DNA from: a virus
DNA: 47,073 bases
IMG/VR virus record: IMGVR_UViG_3300005253_000529
Location: 1-47,073 of that record
Reading direction: 5' to 3' (one strand)
Shown: piece after piece, positions 36,556 to 46,807 of the stretch
How the letters are laid out: each line of letters starts with the position of its first letter
Numbering within the stretch: position 1 is the first letter of the stretch
Notes under the pieces: generated by a model
Database searches by the model: none
Told to the model about the DNA's origin: nothing
The model's input: the letters and a program-made list of their open reading frames with translations, nothing else
Made by a program: the position numbers and the translations under genes

Positions 36556-38606
36556 CTAGTATCAGTGATGTTCAGTCCCGAATAGGCGGTGGGTTCTCTC
36601 CGATGGGGAGAAGCTCTACGGCTCAGGTCAGCATGGACATCATGCGGTCCCCCGAATGGCGTAATTGGGTTAATTGGGGGCAGGAAGCCAACGATTACCT
36701 GGGCAACATCCGCGGGAAATTCACTATCCGAGATGACAACTACCGGGAGATGTTCGAGCTTCGGCACGGGCTAATTCGGGCTTACCTGCCGGCGTCTCAC
36801 CGAGAAGTCGTCCCCATTGTCACATCCAAGGAAGCCGGTGAGATCATTGAGCGCCTGGTCGCCATCCTTTCGGCAGTTTACCCCAAGTTCATCTTCCAGG
36901 CGACGTCGCTCAAGCCTGAAAGTGGTATTGAAGCATCGAACCTTTCGGCCCTGGCTGAGTCGTTGTGGTTAGCGATCGAGGACCGTCAGTTGCTCCCCAT
37001 CTTCCGTTTGCTGAACGATCAACAGCTTGCGTATGGCGGCGGAGTAATGAAGGTCGTTAATCGCTTCGACCGTTGGAATGATCTTCCAATTCAGGGGATT
37101 GACGAGTCCAAGATTGCTTACAACCAACGCGTAGATATCTTCAAGGCAGAGCACATCCCCTTTGACGTCATCGTTCCGGAGTACAATACTCTCTTCTATG
37201 ATGTCACGTCTGAGGGTCTGAGCCGGGTCCTTGAACGTCACCAACTGTCTGTCTATGAAGTGGCGGATATGTTCGGTGGGAGCTTTGACGACAAGAACAA
37301 GAAGCTGCGCATCCCGGTCGAGATCGGCTTGACCGAAGAGGAGATTCAAGAGTATCTTAACGAAGGTTACGAGTGGGATGAAGTCCCTGAGACCAAGACC
37401 TCAAGTATGGTCATCAATGCTACTCGCACGGTGGAGTACATGGAGTTTTGGAAGAAAGGTGAATGGTGTATTTATGTCATTAACGGAACGCCAGTCCGAG
37501 TTGACTATCTTGCAGAAAATCAGGAGCTTCCCTATTTCCTCGCGCTTGGTATGGTCACGTCAAGCCCGGATCCGGGCCGAATGGGCCTCCCGGTGCTCTA
37601 TAATGCTATCGAGGATTTCAAGAGGAAGCTGAATCTCCGTACACAGAACGATGCTTTCTTGTGGAAGCACGGTTTCGCTCGCCTGGTCCACACGACTACT
37701 CACGGGGCGAACGTACCGGGTGGTATGGAACCTGATGTCGGAGACGAAGATCAGGAAGAAGAGCAGCTTGGCGAGGTTCTGGAAGTCGGTCAAGACGAGG
37801 ACTGGAAGTACCTGTACCCAGCCAACGTCTCCAACCTCTTCATGGTGGCGATTGACGATGTGAACAAGAGCCTTCAGTCGGTCGCTCTGTCAGATGTGAT
37901 GACCGGTAAGACCCCTCCGAGCGGAACTACTGGTTGGCTGTGGACGAATATGGCCGCGGCTGCCAACTCGAAGTACCTGCCCATTCTCCACCAGGCTGCG
38001 CGGGCGATTCGCAAAGCGACGCTCTACATGATGCGTCAGATGGATGAATTCAACTCTCCGACCGTCGTGCCGGCTCAGACTGGTGAGGTCACAGAGGGGG
38101 CTTTCCTGTACTTCAACCCTGGCGATTTGGGGTACAACTTCAACCTCAAGGTAGAGATCAACGCTCCCATGCCTGATGACCGGATTACCCAGACGGAATA
38201 CTTGACGAAGGGTAATCTGGGCGGATACATCACCCGGCGCCGCGTGCAGAAGGAGGGCTACCAGGTCGAGCACCCCGACGACGAGGACTCACAGATCCTT
38301 ATTGAGAAGTTTGATCAGTTCTACCAGCCGATCGCTATGATGAAGGGCCTTCAGCGCGCCGGCCGTATAGACGAATTGGCTGAAGCTGCACAACAGGGTC
38401 TCTTGCCACCGGAACTGGCACAGTTGGCTCAGATGTTCGCGGTCGGTCCTGACGGACAGAAGCCACCGAACATTGCTGAAGTCGTTGGCAACCCGAATGG
38501 CGTACAGCCGGCCGGTGTGCGGCCTGGCCTTGGTGAGCCTGAGCAACCAACAGTCGGCGCCACAGCTAACGCAGGACCAGTTGCTCCCACGGCGGCGGTG
38601 GGCTAA
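36546..38606 (+). CDS. Portal protein
   Basis: 686 residues immediately after TerL. N-terminal helices (WRNWVNWGQEANDYLG), a mixed wing domain with REVVPIVTSKEAGEIIERLV, then stem and crown-like regions and a Gln/Pro/Ala-rich disordered C-terminus. The size is typical of podovirus (P22-like or marine podovirus) portals. It forms the dodecameric DNA channel. Identification comes from position, length and general pattern. TAATG junction with the next gene. Confidence 0.8.
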   Translation: MALTSISDVQSRIGGGFSPMGRSSTAQVSMDIMRSPEWRNWVNWGQEANDYLGNIRGKFTIRDDNYREMFELRHGLIRAYLPASHREVVPIVTSKEAGEIIERLVAILSAVYPKFIFQATSLKPESGIEASNLSALAESLWLAIEDRQLLPIFRLLNDQQLAYGGGVMKVVNRFDRWNDLPIQGIDESKIAYNQRVDIFKAEHIPFDVIVPEYNTLFYDVTSEGLSRVLERHQLSVYEVADMFGGSFDDKNKKLRIPVEIGLTEEEIQEYLNEGYEWDEVPETKTSSMVINATRTVEYMEFWKKGEWCIYVINGTPVRVDYLAENQELPYFLALGMVTSSPDPGRMGLPVLYNAIEDFKRKLNLRTQNDAFLWKHGFARLVHTTTHGANVPGGMEPDVGDEDQEEEQLGEVLEVGQDEDWKYLYPANVSNLFMVAIDDVNKSLQSVALSDVMTGKTPPSGTTGWLWTNMAAAANSKYLPILHQAARAIRKATLYMMRQMDEFNSPTVVPAQTGEVTEGAFLYFNPGDLGYNFNLKVEINAPMPDDRITQTEYLTKGNLGGYITRRRVQKEGYQVEHPDDEDSQILIEKFDQFYQPIAMMKGLQRAGRIDELAEAAQQGLLPPELAQLAQMFAVGPDGQKPPNIAEVVGNPNGVQPAGVRPGLGEPEQPTVGATANAGPVAPTAAVG

Positions 38607-38866
38607 TGGCTACGAATCCAGACCAGATCGGAGAACTGGCGACTCGTGGTGCGGCCATGAATGACATCATAGATGACACCCTGGCTCTGATGCCCGGCGA
38701 ATCAACCATCTCGGCTGATGAACTGGCGGCACACTACCTGATGATGAACTTTGAACAACGCGGACAGCTTTTCAACCAGCTTATCATTGCTCACGGCCCG
38801 AAGGGGATTACGATGGCGCGTGAGGTCTATGTGAAGGCGATCAAGTTGTTTCAGGGGCAAGCGTAA
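38606..38866 (+). CDS. Hypothetical small virion-region protein
   Basis: 86 residues, alpha-helical and acidic (IGELATRGAAMNDIIDDTLAL; ADELAAHYLMMNFEQRGQLF). Overlaps portal and next gene by TAATG junctions, so it is translated with them. No family recognised; may be an assembly chaperone or small head-tail connector. Confidence 0.55.
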   Translation: MATNPDQIGELATRGAAMNDIIDDTLALMPGESTISADELAAHYLMMNFEQRGQLFNQLIIAHGPKGITMAREVYVKAIKLFQGQA

Positions 38867-39720
38867 TGGGTGTTTTTGGTAAGTTCAAGAACATTGCGGA
38901 AACGCTAGGTCGAGAAGGTATCCGTGGAGTCGGTACAGGGATCCTAGCTACAGCTACCGAAGTTAACAAACTTCAGTTGTGGGAGAAAGTGTATCCTTGG
39001 GTGCCTACGCAGTTAGGTAAACTCCCAGACGATCCACGCGAAGATGTGGAGGACCTGAGATATACTTCCCCCATCGAAGAACAGATCCACACGTACCTTC
39101 TGACAGCCGGGTTGGACGAACTGTATAAGACAGCGGCCGCAAAGAGGCGGGCTGGACAACCTCTTACCGCCGAAGAATTGGATGCTATCACGCAAGGCGC
39201 TGGCTTCCTCGGTTCGTTGTATAATGGAACTGCAGACGTCGGCACACAAGCCTCTCTGGAACTCTTGAGTTACATCACCAGCGCCGCGGACGGCGATTAT
39301 AGCAGTCCCTCTTTCGCCTTGGGTCTGGCTAAGATAGGGGCAGGCTTGCTCCCTCCGGTGAGTGCCGCGACACAAGAAGACGACCTGACCAAATCCCTTA
39401 TGGAACAACAGACACTTGTCATGGAACAACAGCGAATCGAAACTATGACCGCGCGCCGGAACTACGAGCGTGAGGGCATCCTGTCTGTCATTCAGATGCT
39501 CCCCTCGGCTAACCGGTTGCAGTTCATGTCTGCGATGTTCCAGACTCCGAAATTCTCACAACTGTTCTTTGGCTCGTTGGACGAAGGTTTTAGTGAGGGG
39601 CCTTACGTCGGTGGCGTTATCGGTAGCCTTGGTGACCAGGGCAGTCGGTTCTCAAGTACGCCGGGTGCTGGGGCCCGAGACCTCTCTGTAGCAGATCAAA
39701 TTAAGGCTTGGAGTCGTTAG
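38866..39720 (+). CDS. Putative internal virion / ejection protein
   Basis: 284 residues, mainly helical, with small-residue-rich segments (GIRGVGTGILATATEVNKL; SFALGLAKIGAGLLPPVSA), a Gln-rich helix (LMEQQTLVMEQQRIETM) and a Gly/Ser-rich end. Situated between portal and two longer Gln/Ala-rich proteins, an arrangement typical of ejected inner-core proteins of short-tailed phages. It ends in TAG abutting, in frame, the ATG of the next gene. Confidence 0.5.
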   Translation: MGVFGKFKNIAETLGREGIRGVGTGILATATEVNKLQLWEKVYPWVPTQLGKLPDDPREDVEDLRYTSPIEEQIHTYLLTAGLDELYKTAAAKRRAGQPLTAEELDAITQGAGFLGSLYNGTADVGTQASLELLSYITSAADGDYSSPSFALGLAKIGAGLLPPVSAATQEDDLTKSLMEQQTLVMEQQRIETMTARRNYEREGILSVIQMLPSANRLQFMSAMFQTPKFSQLFFGSLDEGFSEGPYVGGVIGSLGDQGSRFSSTPGAGARDLSVADQIKAWSR

Positions 39721-41268
39721 ATGCCTTATTACGCGCCCGGAGACATTTTCCCGCAACCCGAGCCTGAACCGGCGCCGGAGCCTGATACGTCCTCGTTCGA
39801 TTTGTTTGCGGACATCTTCAAGAGCATCTACGAATCGTCTCTTACTCAAGCTAGCGGGTCGTCATACCTTCAGGAAGTACAGGCCGCTCTGGCTCAGGAC
39901 CAGTTCGCTTTCCAAAAGACACAATGGGCAGACCAGCTTGGTCAGTGGAGTCAGCAATTCGGCTTCTCGAAAGAGCAGTTCGATACTTCGACTCAGCTTC
40001 AGCGCGACCAGATGGTCCAGAGCGCGTCACAATTCATGTTGTCGTTCGGCTTGTCGGAAAAAGGCCAAGAGGCGGCACAGCAACAGTTCCTTCAGACGTT
40101 TGCCTTCCAACAGGAGCAATTTGAATTCTCGAAGGAATCATTCTCGGACCAACTGGACTTCTCTAAGATCCAGTTTGAGGAACAGTTGGGCTTCAGCTAC
40201 GACCAGCTTGAACAGCAACTCGGGATGCAGGAGAACCAACTGTCCTTCCAGCGTGAGCAGTTGGCGGCGTCAGCGTCACAATTCGCCGCGGAGATGGGCC
40301 TTCGGACGGAGGCACTTGGAATACAACGTGAGACAGCCGCCGGCCAGCTTGAACTCGGCCGCGGTCAACTCGCCTTGGGTCAACTTTCTGAAGCTCACGA
40401 CTACGAGCTTGCTAAGGGCGGCCTGGCCCTCTCTCAACGTCAGCAGGGCTTCTTTGAAAAGACGACCAATACACAGATGCTCATGGAAGCCGCCGGACTG
40501 GCTGCCTCTCCGACTGGCGCCATCCAACTTGCTTACATGGCTCGTAATGCCGGCGCCCCCTCCGGTGCGATCGCTGACATCTTCTCGAACCTGCCGTTCG
40601 TTCAGGCAGCGTTGGCTGGTAAGACCCTCCCCGGCTTTGGTGTCCCTGAACAACTTGGGGGTACTGGTGGTAGTAGCGGCGTCTCTGCAGATATGGATAC
40701 CGGTGCGCTAATCAACGCGGCTCTCGGGCCTGAAGGTGGCGGCTCCCCTAGTAGTGGGGGCGGGGCGGGAGTAACGAGCGGGACCAGCCTAAGTCCAGAG
40801 ACAGCAGGGTCTACACCCGCTACCGTAGACTTGTACTCTCTGAGTGAAACAGAACTCCGTGATCTAGGCATCAAAAAGAGTGCGGGGGGTGCTTTCTTCT
40901 CTGGTGTTTACGACGCTGAGGGAAATAAGACGGGTACTGAGCAACGTATTCAGGGCATACGGAGTGACCTTCAGAACTACCAAACAGGTGAGGTTACAGA
41001 GCAGACGGCTCCGACAGCAACCCCGACTGCTACGGCCCCGACAACTTCCGGGGCGCCGACTGGTGACATCTTCAAGCGCGGCCTCGGCGTCGAACTTCCC
41101 AGCCTGACGTCAATCACACAAGAACAGTGGGGCGGCATGAAGTCGTCTGAAAAGCTGTTCCTGGGTGCGCTATACCAGTCTGAAACCGGTATCCCGATTG
41201 AACAAGCTCTTAATGACATCCAAAGGTCCTTCATTCCGACTGCCCAGACTAGCCGCCTGAGTTTCTAA
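39721..41268 (+). CDS. Gln/Phe-rich repeat protein, putative ejection protein
   Basis: 515 residues. An acidic Pro/Glu start (PQPEPEPAPEPDTSS) is followed by about 200 residues (45-245) of degenerate short repeats of the type QFxFxKEQFxxQLxF, strongly Gln/Phe-rich, probably an extended coiled or helical rod. The C-terminal half has Gly/Ser/Thr linkers and a small folded part (LSETELRDLGIKKSAGGAFF). Such proteins form inner cores or periplasmic tunnels during DNA ejection. No named family recognised. Confidence 0.5.
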   Translation: MPYYAPGDIFPQPEPEPAPEPDTSSFDLFADIFKSIYESSLTQASGSSYLQEVQAALAQDQFAFQKTQWADQLGQWSQQFGFSKEQFDTSTQLQRDQMVQSASQFMLSFGLSEKGQEAAQQQFLQTFAFQQEQFEFSKESFSDQLDFSKIQFEEQLGFSYDQLEQQLGMQENQLSFQREQLAASASQFAAEMGLRTEALGIQRETAAGQLELGRGQLALGQLSEAHDYELAKGGLALSQRQQGFFEKTTNTQMLMEAAGLAASPTGAIQLAYMARNAGAPSGAIADIFSNLPFVQAALAGKTLPGFGVPEQLGGTGGSSGVSADMDTGALINAALGPEGGGSPSSGGGAGVTSGTSLSPETAGSTPATVDLYSLSETELRDLGIKKSAGGAFFSGVYDAEGNKTGTEQRIQGIRSDLQNYQTGEVTEQTAPTATPTATAPTTSGAPTGDIFKRGLGVELPSLTSITQEQWGGMKSSEKLFLGALYQSETGIPIEQALNDIQRSFIPTAQTSRLSF

Positions 41269-41272
41269 GACC

Positions 41273-44200
41273 ATGCCTCCACCGCGTATTAACTTTACGC
41301 CGGGCATCCAGAGCCTCATTGCTTCGTTGCCGCAAGCGCCCCAAATTGAGCCTTCACAAGATGATGGATTCAATCTTGGTTCGATCTTCTCCAACGCGCT
41401 CCCCTTTGCCGCTAAACAGTTCACTACTGGTATGATGGCGGCAATGGAAGCCTTGGACGTCGGGCGCCAGTACGTCGCCAAGCCTCTTCTGGGCCTGGGT
41501 GTTTACATGAACGACCCCAACGCCTTCACTCAGGCACACGGGACACCATTGAGTGTTAACAACCTTCGGGACGGGTGGAATGAAGCGAATCTTCCTGGGA
41601 TTCTGAAGTTCGGGTTGGAGCTTGCGTTCGACCCCACAATGTATATCGGCTTGGGTCTGTTCAAGACACCTGCGATTCGAGGCGCTGAAGCCCTCTTGCC
41701 TCTGGCTCTGGGTAAGGGTGTAAAGGCAACGGCTGTCACCTTCACCCAACGTATGAAGCTGGCCTCCAAAATTGATTCAATTCCAGGACGTTCTCAACTC
41801 TTCAACCGCTTCCTCCAAGGTAAGGAGATCTCAGACGATGCTGTCAAGGCTTTCGTTGTAGGCGCCCAGAAGCGGGGCCTCCCTAAAAGTTGGATTGAAG
41901 CAAATGCTGCGATCCTTCAATCTGCTGATCCCACAACTATAAAGGGCCTACGTGGTGGCCTTCTGACCGGTGTCTTACCGAAGAATCGCATCACATCCTT
42001 TATGGGACAAGCTGACTTTCTGGCTGAAGGTATTTGGGCCACAGCATTGTCGCTGCCCGTGAACGCCGTCTCTAAGATCCCCTACAAAGCCGGTACGATT
42101 ACCAGTATCCTAAACGTCGCAGGGAAGTCCACGCCCCTCCGAGGCATGACGGCCCTGATGGGCTTTGTTGGTCCTCGCAGTTGGAAGATCATGGACACCC
42201 ATGCCGCGGCCGGACGGTTGGGGACCTGGGGCTTAGGTTCCACCGCTAAGTCAGCAAATCGGCAGGTCCGCCGTACCGCTTACGGTATCATGCAAGGCTT
42301 GAAAGAGAGTGAAGCTACCGCGGGCGGTCGAAGCATCACTGAGATCGCCAGCAATGTGTTCTATCAGGATGGACGCTTTCTGGACGACGTAGCTTTCGGG
42401 ACAGCCCGCACAGTCGATCAGGCTGTTGACGAACGTGAGGTCTTCAGGCGTGCGATCGTCGGTCTTCGGGATGATAAGGGAGGCGATAAGGCTTTCCTCC
42501 GCGTGTTTAGTGACTTGGGAAACACCTCAGAAGACGTCTTCGTACAGTCCCTTGAGGATATGATCCGTCCTATCCGTTTTGCGGATATGGGCGTGCTTCC
42601 TGACCCCAAGGTGGTAAGCGATATGCGATTCGGAGCTTACGATTGGGTAGGTAAAGCAGTCGATCACGTTTTCCGTCCACTAGTCACGACCATGACCGGC
42701 TTGCCCTTCTTGCTCATCAATGCGGGTGACAATACCTGGCGTGCTGGGGGACTCCGGTTCCTTGGGAGCCAGAGTGCCGATCTCCCCTTCATGGTGAAGC
42801 ACGGTCTACCGCCTGAAATCGGTGCGGCCGCTGATGGTACGATACTTGACATCTTCAAGGCTTCTGTAAAGGGTACAAGCGACGATGTTAAATCGGCTGT
42901 AGATTTTGCTGTCGGGCGGAAACTGGCGCCGACCAAAGCCTCACCGACCCTCGGAGAAGCTATTGGTTTGGGCGGCGGGGACTACGTTTCGTCAATGGGT
43001 TTGACGTCGAAGAACCTGGCTGAGTCCATCCCGGGCGCCACCTTCTTCAACCGTACAATCCGTAACGTAGATGGCTCGTCTCAGGCACAGATTGCCCTGG
43101 AACATGCCTCGCGTGGGTTCTACAAGCGCGTTAATGACGCGGCTGCAGCCGGTGAACTCTTGCCCCTGAAGACCTGGTATGACGAACTGGATGCTTTGAA
43201 CCTCAACCCGACCCTCAAGAAGTTCTTTAAGGACCGGGCTGCTCGATTCATAGATGACCCAAAGGGTACACGGGCCTTCTTGGACGAGGGTCTCAGCCTG
43301 GACAAGCTCGTCCTGGACGACGTGCTGGCTTCTCTTAACGACATTCCGGAGAACCTTCGTCTTACTGCACAGTGGGCGATCGAGACCAACATGCGCAAGG
43401 GGATGGGTGTATACGACGCTACGATCGCTGGCCTGGCTCAAGCTCAGACGAACATTCCGTACTACGCGGATGACGCGTTGCGCTCGAAGGTCCTGAACCT
43501 GGGGGCGGCTCGTCAGCGGTTTTCTCAGGTGATGGATGACATCCTTACGCCTGAAGACACCAAGACGCTGATCGGTGAATTAGGGAAGTTGAAGGAAATC
43601 CGTAAGACGCGCCAGGCTATGTTGAACCGCGCGCAAGTGGCTTCACCGGATATGTGGACTACTGACGCGCTGCGAATCCAGGTCGATCAGGAAATCGCTG
43701 GCCTGACAGAACAGATCAAACAGGCTTACACACCGTATATGATCCGCCAACAGCGGGCTCTACAACAGGACCAGCAAGTCATTGAGGGCTTCATCGCCAC
43801 TCTCGATGCCGGTAAACTGATGTCCAAGCAGGACTTGACGTTCTGGCAACAGTTCCAGAAGTCACACCCGCTAGCATCGGAGTCCACGGATATGCTGGTC
43901 TACACACAGATGTCCCACGCTGCATCTGCGAATGATGTAATGTCAACTCAGATGGTCCTGGCTTACGAGAATGTTAGGCTCAACTTGTCTGACCAGATCG
44001 CCATTCGCTTCAAGTCCGTGACGGAGGAACTCAACACGTACAAGCAGGCACTACAGGCTGGCGATGATCTCGGGGCGAAGACTGCCCTGAACCGCCTGGC
44101 TGCTATGAATGGAGACTTCAAGCCGGCCCTGCAACTGTTCGATGAGACTAGTGAGCTTCCTGGTATGGTCTCCATGATGGGTCACTTCCGCGCATCCTCT

Positions 44201-46807
44201 GAAGCAACCTTCTACCGTGTTCAAGGTGCCAAGCTCGAATTTGCGGACCACATGGTTGACATGATGAACAAGGGATCCTGGCGCCAGATGGAAGTTGCAC
44301 AGGCCGCTAAGAAGCTCGAACAGGAAGTGTTCCAGGTCGGTAACATCAACAAGGCCCGAGAGTTTTGGTCTGAGACGGCTGCCTCTCGTTACGGCCTTCT
44401 GGGTGAATCCCTCCCTCACGTACAACCGCAACGTGAATTGATCGTGGCTAAGGCTGCCGAGCTTCAGGGGATGGTTGACAACGCACTCAACCTGGCTGGC
44501 ACCGAAGTCGATCAGATGTCGTTCCGGCGCGTGCTCAAGAACATCATTCAGAACGAAAAGGCGCCGGGCTCAACGCAAACGATTACGGAGCACCTGCCAC
44601 TTGAGGAAGCAGTCCGTGGGTACATGAAGCAGACTGGACAGTCGGCCGATGAAGTCATGGCCCGGTTTATGGATTCCGGTGACATCCCGCGGGAACTGAC
44701 TACGATCCCCGGCAACCCGGCTGCCCTTGCTGAGAAGGACCCGAAGTTCGCTGGCCTCCTGGCTGAGCTTGAGAACATCAAACTGCTTGAAGCCAACCCG
44801 CCTATTCGTGAGGCGAAAGAGATGTTCCGGGACTTCCAGGACCACTACCAGGACCTCGGCAAGTTCTTCTACAACTCAGTCGAACAGGTCATGCCGAATA
44901 ACTACCGGCAGTTCCTCTCTAACCGCATGAAAGACGCTACCAAGCGGACTATGAAGCTGGCGATGAACCAGGACCTTGACTCTCAGGCAGTACGCAAGCT
45001 CCAAACGCTCGTACATCACCTGGCGAATATCGGTGACAACTCAGGCACCGCGGTGAAGACCAAGATGTCAGCCCTCTACCGAGACGCGATGCAAAATGAG
45101 GGTCTGCCGGCGATGCGTCGGTACATGGTGGACTACAACTTGCAGACGAACTTCGAGGGTGTCATTAGTGAGATCCTCCCCTTCGCTGCGTTCCAGTTGC
45201 ACCTTCCGAAGTACCTGGCACAGACCTTCGTTCACCGTCCTGGCGTGATTGTCGGGATGAACCACTTTACACAGGCTGCTCAAGACGAAGGCATGTTCCG
45301 CGGCGGTCTGTTGTTCGGCTCGGTGCCTGGTGGTGGCGCCATGATGTTTGCGCCTCAACTGCGCTTTTCCTGGCTGCCTGTTATGGCCGGCCAGAACTTC
45401 GTGGACTCTGAAGACTCCTTCCAGAACCAGCTATTTGATACGCTAGACCTCTTTGGCTTCATGCCTGGGCCGCACGTACAAGCAGCCGCGGACACCTGGA
45501 CTGCCTTTGCTGAACAGGCCGGCATCCCTGGCGCTAAGGGTGGAGATCGTCAGTTGAAGTACGGGGTGATCCCTCAACTGCGTTGGGTACAAGACCTTAC
45601 GTCCATGATGGGGATTAACGACTCCCGCGGCATCAACCTGCCCTTCTTCGGTGCGACGACTGACGTCCGTGATCGTGAGGTTCAGAAGAACCTGGCGAAC
45701 CGTGTAGCGAACCGCCTGGCTGCTAAGCGGTTTGAACTCGGCCGTGACTTGTACCCCAATGAGGTTCAGGACATCCGGGACTACGTGTACGAGAAGGAAC
45801 TGATGACGGCCCGGAAGACGGTCTCCGCAATGGACCTCCTGGCTTCACAGATTCCTGGCCTGAAGGTCTACAGTGACACAGCTATGGAAGTCCATGAGCG
45901 TGTTGCGTCCTGGATGACCCAGAATGGTGTTGAGGGTGCAACCGCCAAGAATACGGTCTCGCGTTACAAGGAACTCAATTCCCTACAGCGGGCTAACCTC
46001 CTAAAGTCCGTGCCTGAATTTGAGGACATCCTGGCTATTCCGCCATTCGCTGAGACGGGTGGGGAGAAGGTTGAGCGTCAGGCCCGCACGTCATACTTCG
46101 GGGCGATCGACACCGCTAAGGGCTTGCTGTCAGCTACACAACAGGACTTGGACGCTGCCCTCGCCTCGGGTGAAATCAACATCATCCAGTGGCGTAAGGG
46201 TCGTAGCACCGCTCGCACTCAATACGGCGCCGGCCTCAACGGTCTCCGAAACGTACCTGAATTCAAGGCGATCGCTGATAAAGAGAAGGTCATGCCCGAA
46301 GATCCCGCGGATGCTGCCTGGACGCAGTACAACGCGATCGTGCCGACTGACTTCAACGGTAACGGCTTCATTGACGATGATGACTATGACCAGTTCTACG
46401 CAATGAAGGACAGCTTCATGGCGTCGATTCCCGCGAACATCCGGAACTACATTGAAGAACGGCGCCGGATCTCTATGACTCCGCTTGAACAGGAGTACGA
46501 AACCGCTCAGGATCAGTACGGTGTGTACCGTGACATCCCGAAGTGGGTGGGTTTCTCTCCTGAACAGTCTAAGCGGGCTGAGAACATCCTTCGTGATGTC
46601 CAGGTCCTAGCCAGTCTGTCGCCTGAACAGGACAACAGGCTTGCTATGATCTTGACCATGCCGGGTCTGTCCAGTGAGGACCGTGCCCTGGCTATCCAGG
46701 CAATGCGAGCCCCGTACAATCCTCAACGGCTGTTCTACTGGAATGACAAGCCGCTTCTGACCAAATTTTATCCGGACTACGCCCCGAGTCCCGATCAGTA
46801 TTTCTAA
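41273..46807 (+). CDS. Giant internal virion protein (1844 aa)
   Basis: 1844 residues, mostly helical with long Ala/Leu/Gln-rich amphipathic stretches and several hydrophobic segments near the N-terminus (for example PGILKFGLELAFDPTMYIGLGLF), fitting a large ejection protein of the phage inner core. Near the C-terminus residues 1693-1704, DFNGNGFIDDDD, form a textbook EF-hand/dockerin-type calcium loop. No polymerase, lytic transglycosylase or protease motif was seen on reading. It is the last complete gene before the contig end and overlaps the next start by TAATG. Confidence 0.6.
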   Translation: MPPPRINFTPGIQSLIASLPQAPQIEPSQDDGFNLGSIFSNALPFAAKQFTTGMMAAMEALDVGRQYVAKPLLGLGVYMNDPNAFTQAHGTPLSVNNLRDGWNEANLPGILKFGLELAFDPTMYIGLGLFKTPAIRGAEALLPLALGKGVKATAVTFTQRMKLASKIDSIPGRSQLFNRFLQGKEISDDAVKAFVVGAQKRGLPKSWIEANAAILQSADPTTIKGLRGGLLTGVLPKNRITSFMGQADFLAEGIWATALSLPVNAVSKIPYKAGTITSILNVAGKSTPLRGMTALMGFVGPRSWKIMDTHAAAGRLGTWGLGSTAKSANRQVRRTAYGIMQGLKESEATAGGRSITEIASNVFYQDGRFLDDVAFGTARTVDQAVDEREVFRRAIVGLRDDKGGDKAFLRVFSDLGNTSEDVFVQSLEDMIRPIRFADMGVLPDPKVVSDMRFGAYDWVGKAVDHVFRPLVTTMTGLPFLLINAGDNTWRAGGLRFLGSQSADLPFMVKHGLPPEIGAAADGTILDIFKASVKGTSDDVKSAVDFAVGRKLAPTKASPTLGEAIGLGGGDYVSSMGLTSKNLAESIPGATFFNRTIRNVDGSSQAQIALEHASRGFYKRVNDAAAAGELLPLKTWYDELDALNLNPTLKKFFKDRAARFIDDPKGTRAFLDEGLSLDKLVLDDVLASLNDIPENLRLTAQWAIETNMRKGMGVYDATIAGLAQAQTNIPYYADDALRSKVLNLGAARQRFSQVMDDILTPEDTKTLIGELGKLKEIRKTRQAMLNRAQVASPDMWTTDALRIQVDQEIAGLTEQIKQAYTPYMIRQQRALQQDQQVIEGFIATLDAGKLMSKQDLTFWQQFQKSHPLASESTDMLVYTQMSHAASANDVMSTQMVLAYENVRLNLSDQIAIRFKSVTEELNTYKQALQAGDDLGAKTALNRLAAMNGDFKPALQLFDETSELPGMVSMMGHFRASSEATFYRVQGAKLEFADHMVDMMNKGSWRQMEVAQAAKKLEQEVFQVGNINKAREFWSETAASRYGLLGESLPHVQPQRELIVAKAAELQGMVDNALNLAGTEVDQMSFRRVLKNIIQNEKAPGSTQTITEHLPLEEAVRGYMKQTGQSADEVMARFMDSGDIPRELTTIPGNPAALAEKDPKFAGLLAELENIKLLEANPPIREAKEMFRDFQDHYQDLGKFFYNSVEQVMPNNYRQFLSNRMKDATKRTMKLAMNQDLDSQAVRKLQTLVHHLANIGDNSGTAVKTKMSALYRDAMQNEGLPAMRRYMVDYNLQTNFEGVISEILPFAAFQLHLPKYLAQTFVHRPGVIVGMNHFTQAAQDEGMFRGGLLFGSVPGGGAMMFAPQLRFSWLPVMAGQNFVDSEDSFQNQLFDTLDLFGFMPGPHVQAAADTWTAFAEQAGIPGAKGGDRQLKYGVIPQLRWVQDLTSMMGINDSRGINLPFFGATTDVRDREVQKNLANRVANRLAAKRFELGRDLYPNEVQDIRDYVYEKELMTARKTVSAMDLLASQIPGLKVYSDTAMEVHERVASWMTQNGVEGATAKNTVSRYKELNSLQRANLLKSVPEFEDILAIPPFAETGGEKVERQARTSYFGAIDTAKGLLSATQQDLDAALASGEINIIQWRKGRSTARTQYGAGLNGLRNVPEFKAIADKEKVMPEDPADAAWTQYNAIVPTDFNGNGFIDDDDYDQFYAMKDSFMASIPANIRNYIEERRRISMTPLEQEYETAQDQYGVYRDIPKWVGFSPEQSKRAENILRDVQVLASLSPEQDNRLAMILTMPGLSSEDRALAIQAMRAPYNPQRLFYWNDKPLLTKFYPDYAPSPDQYF

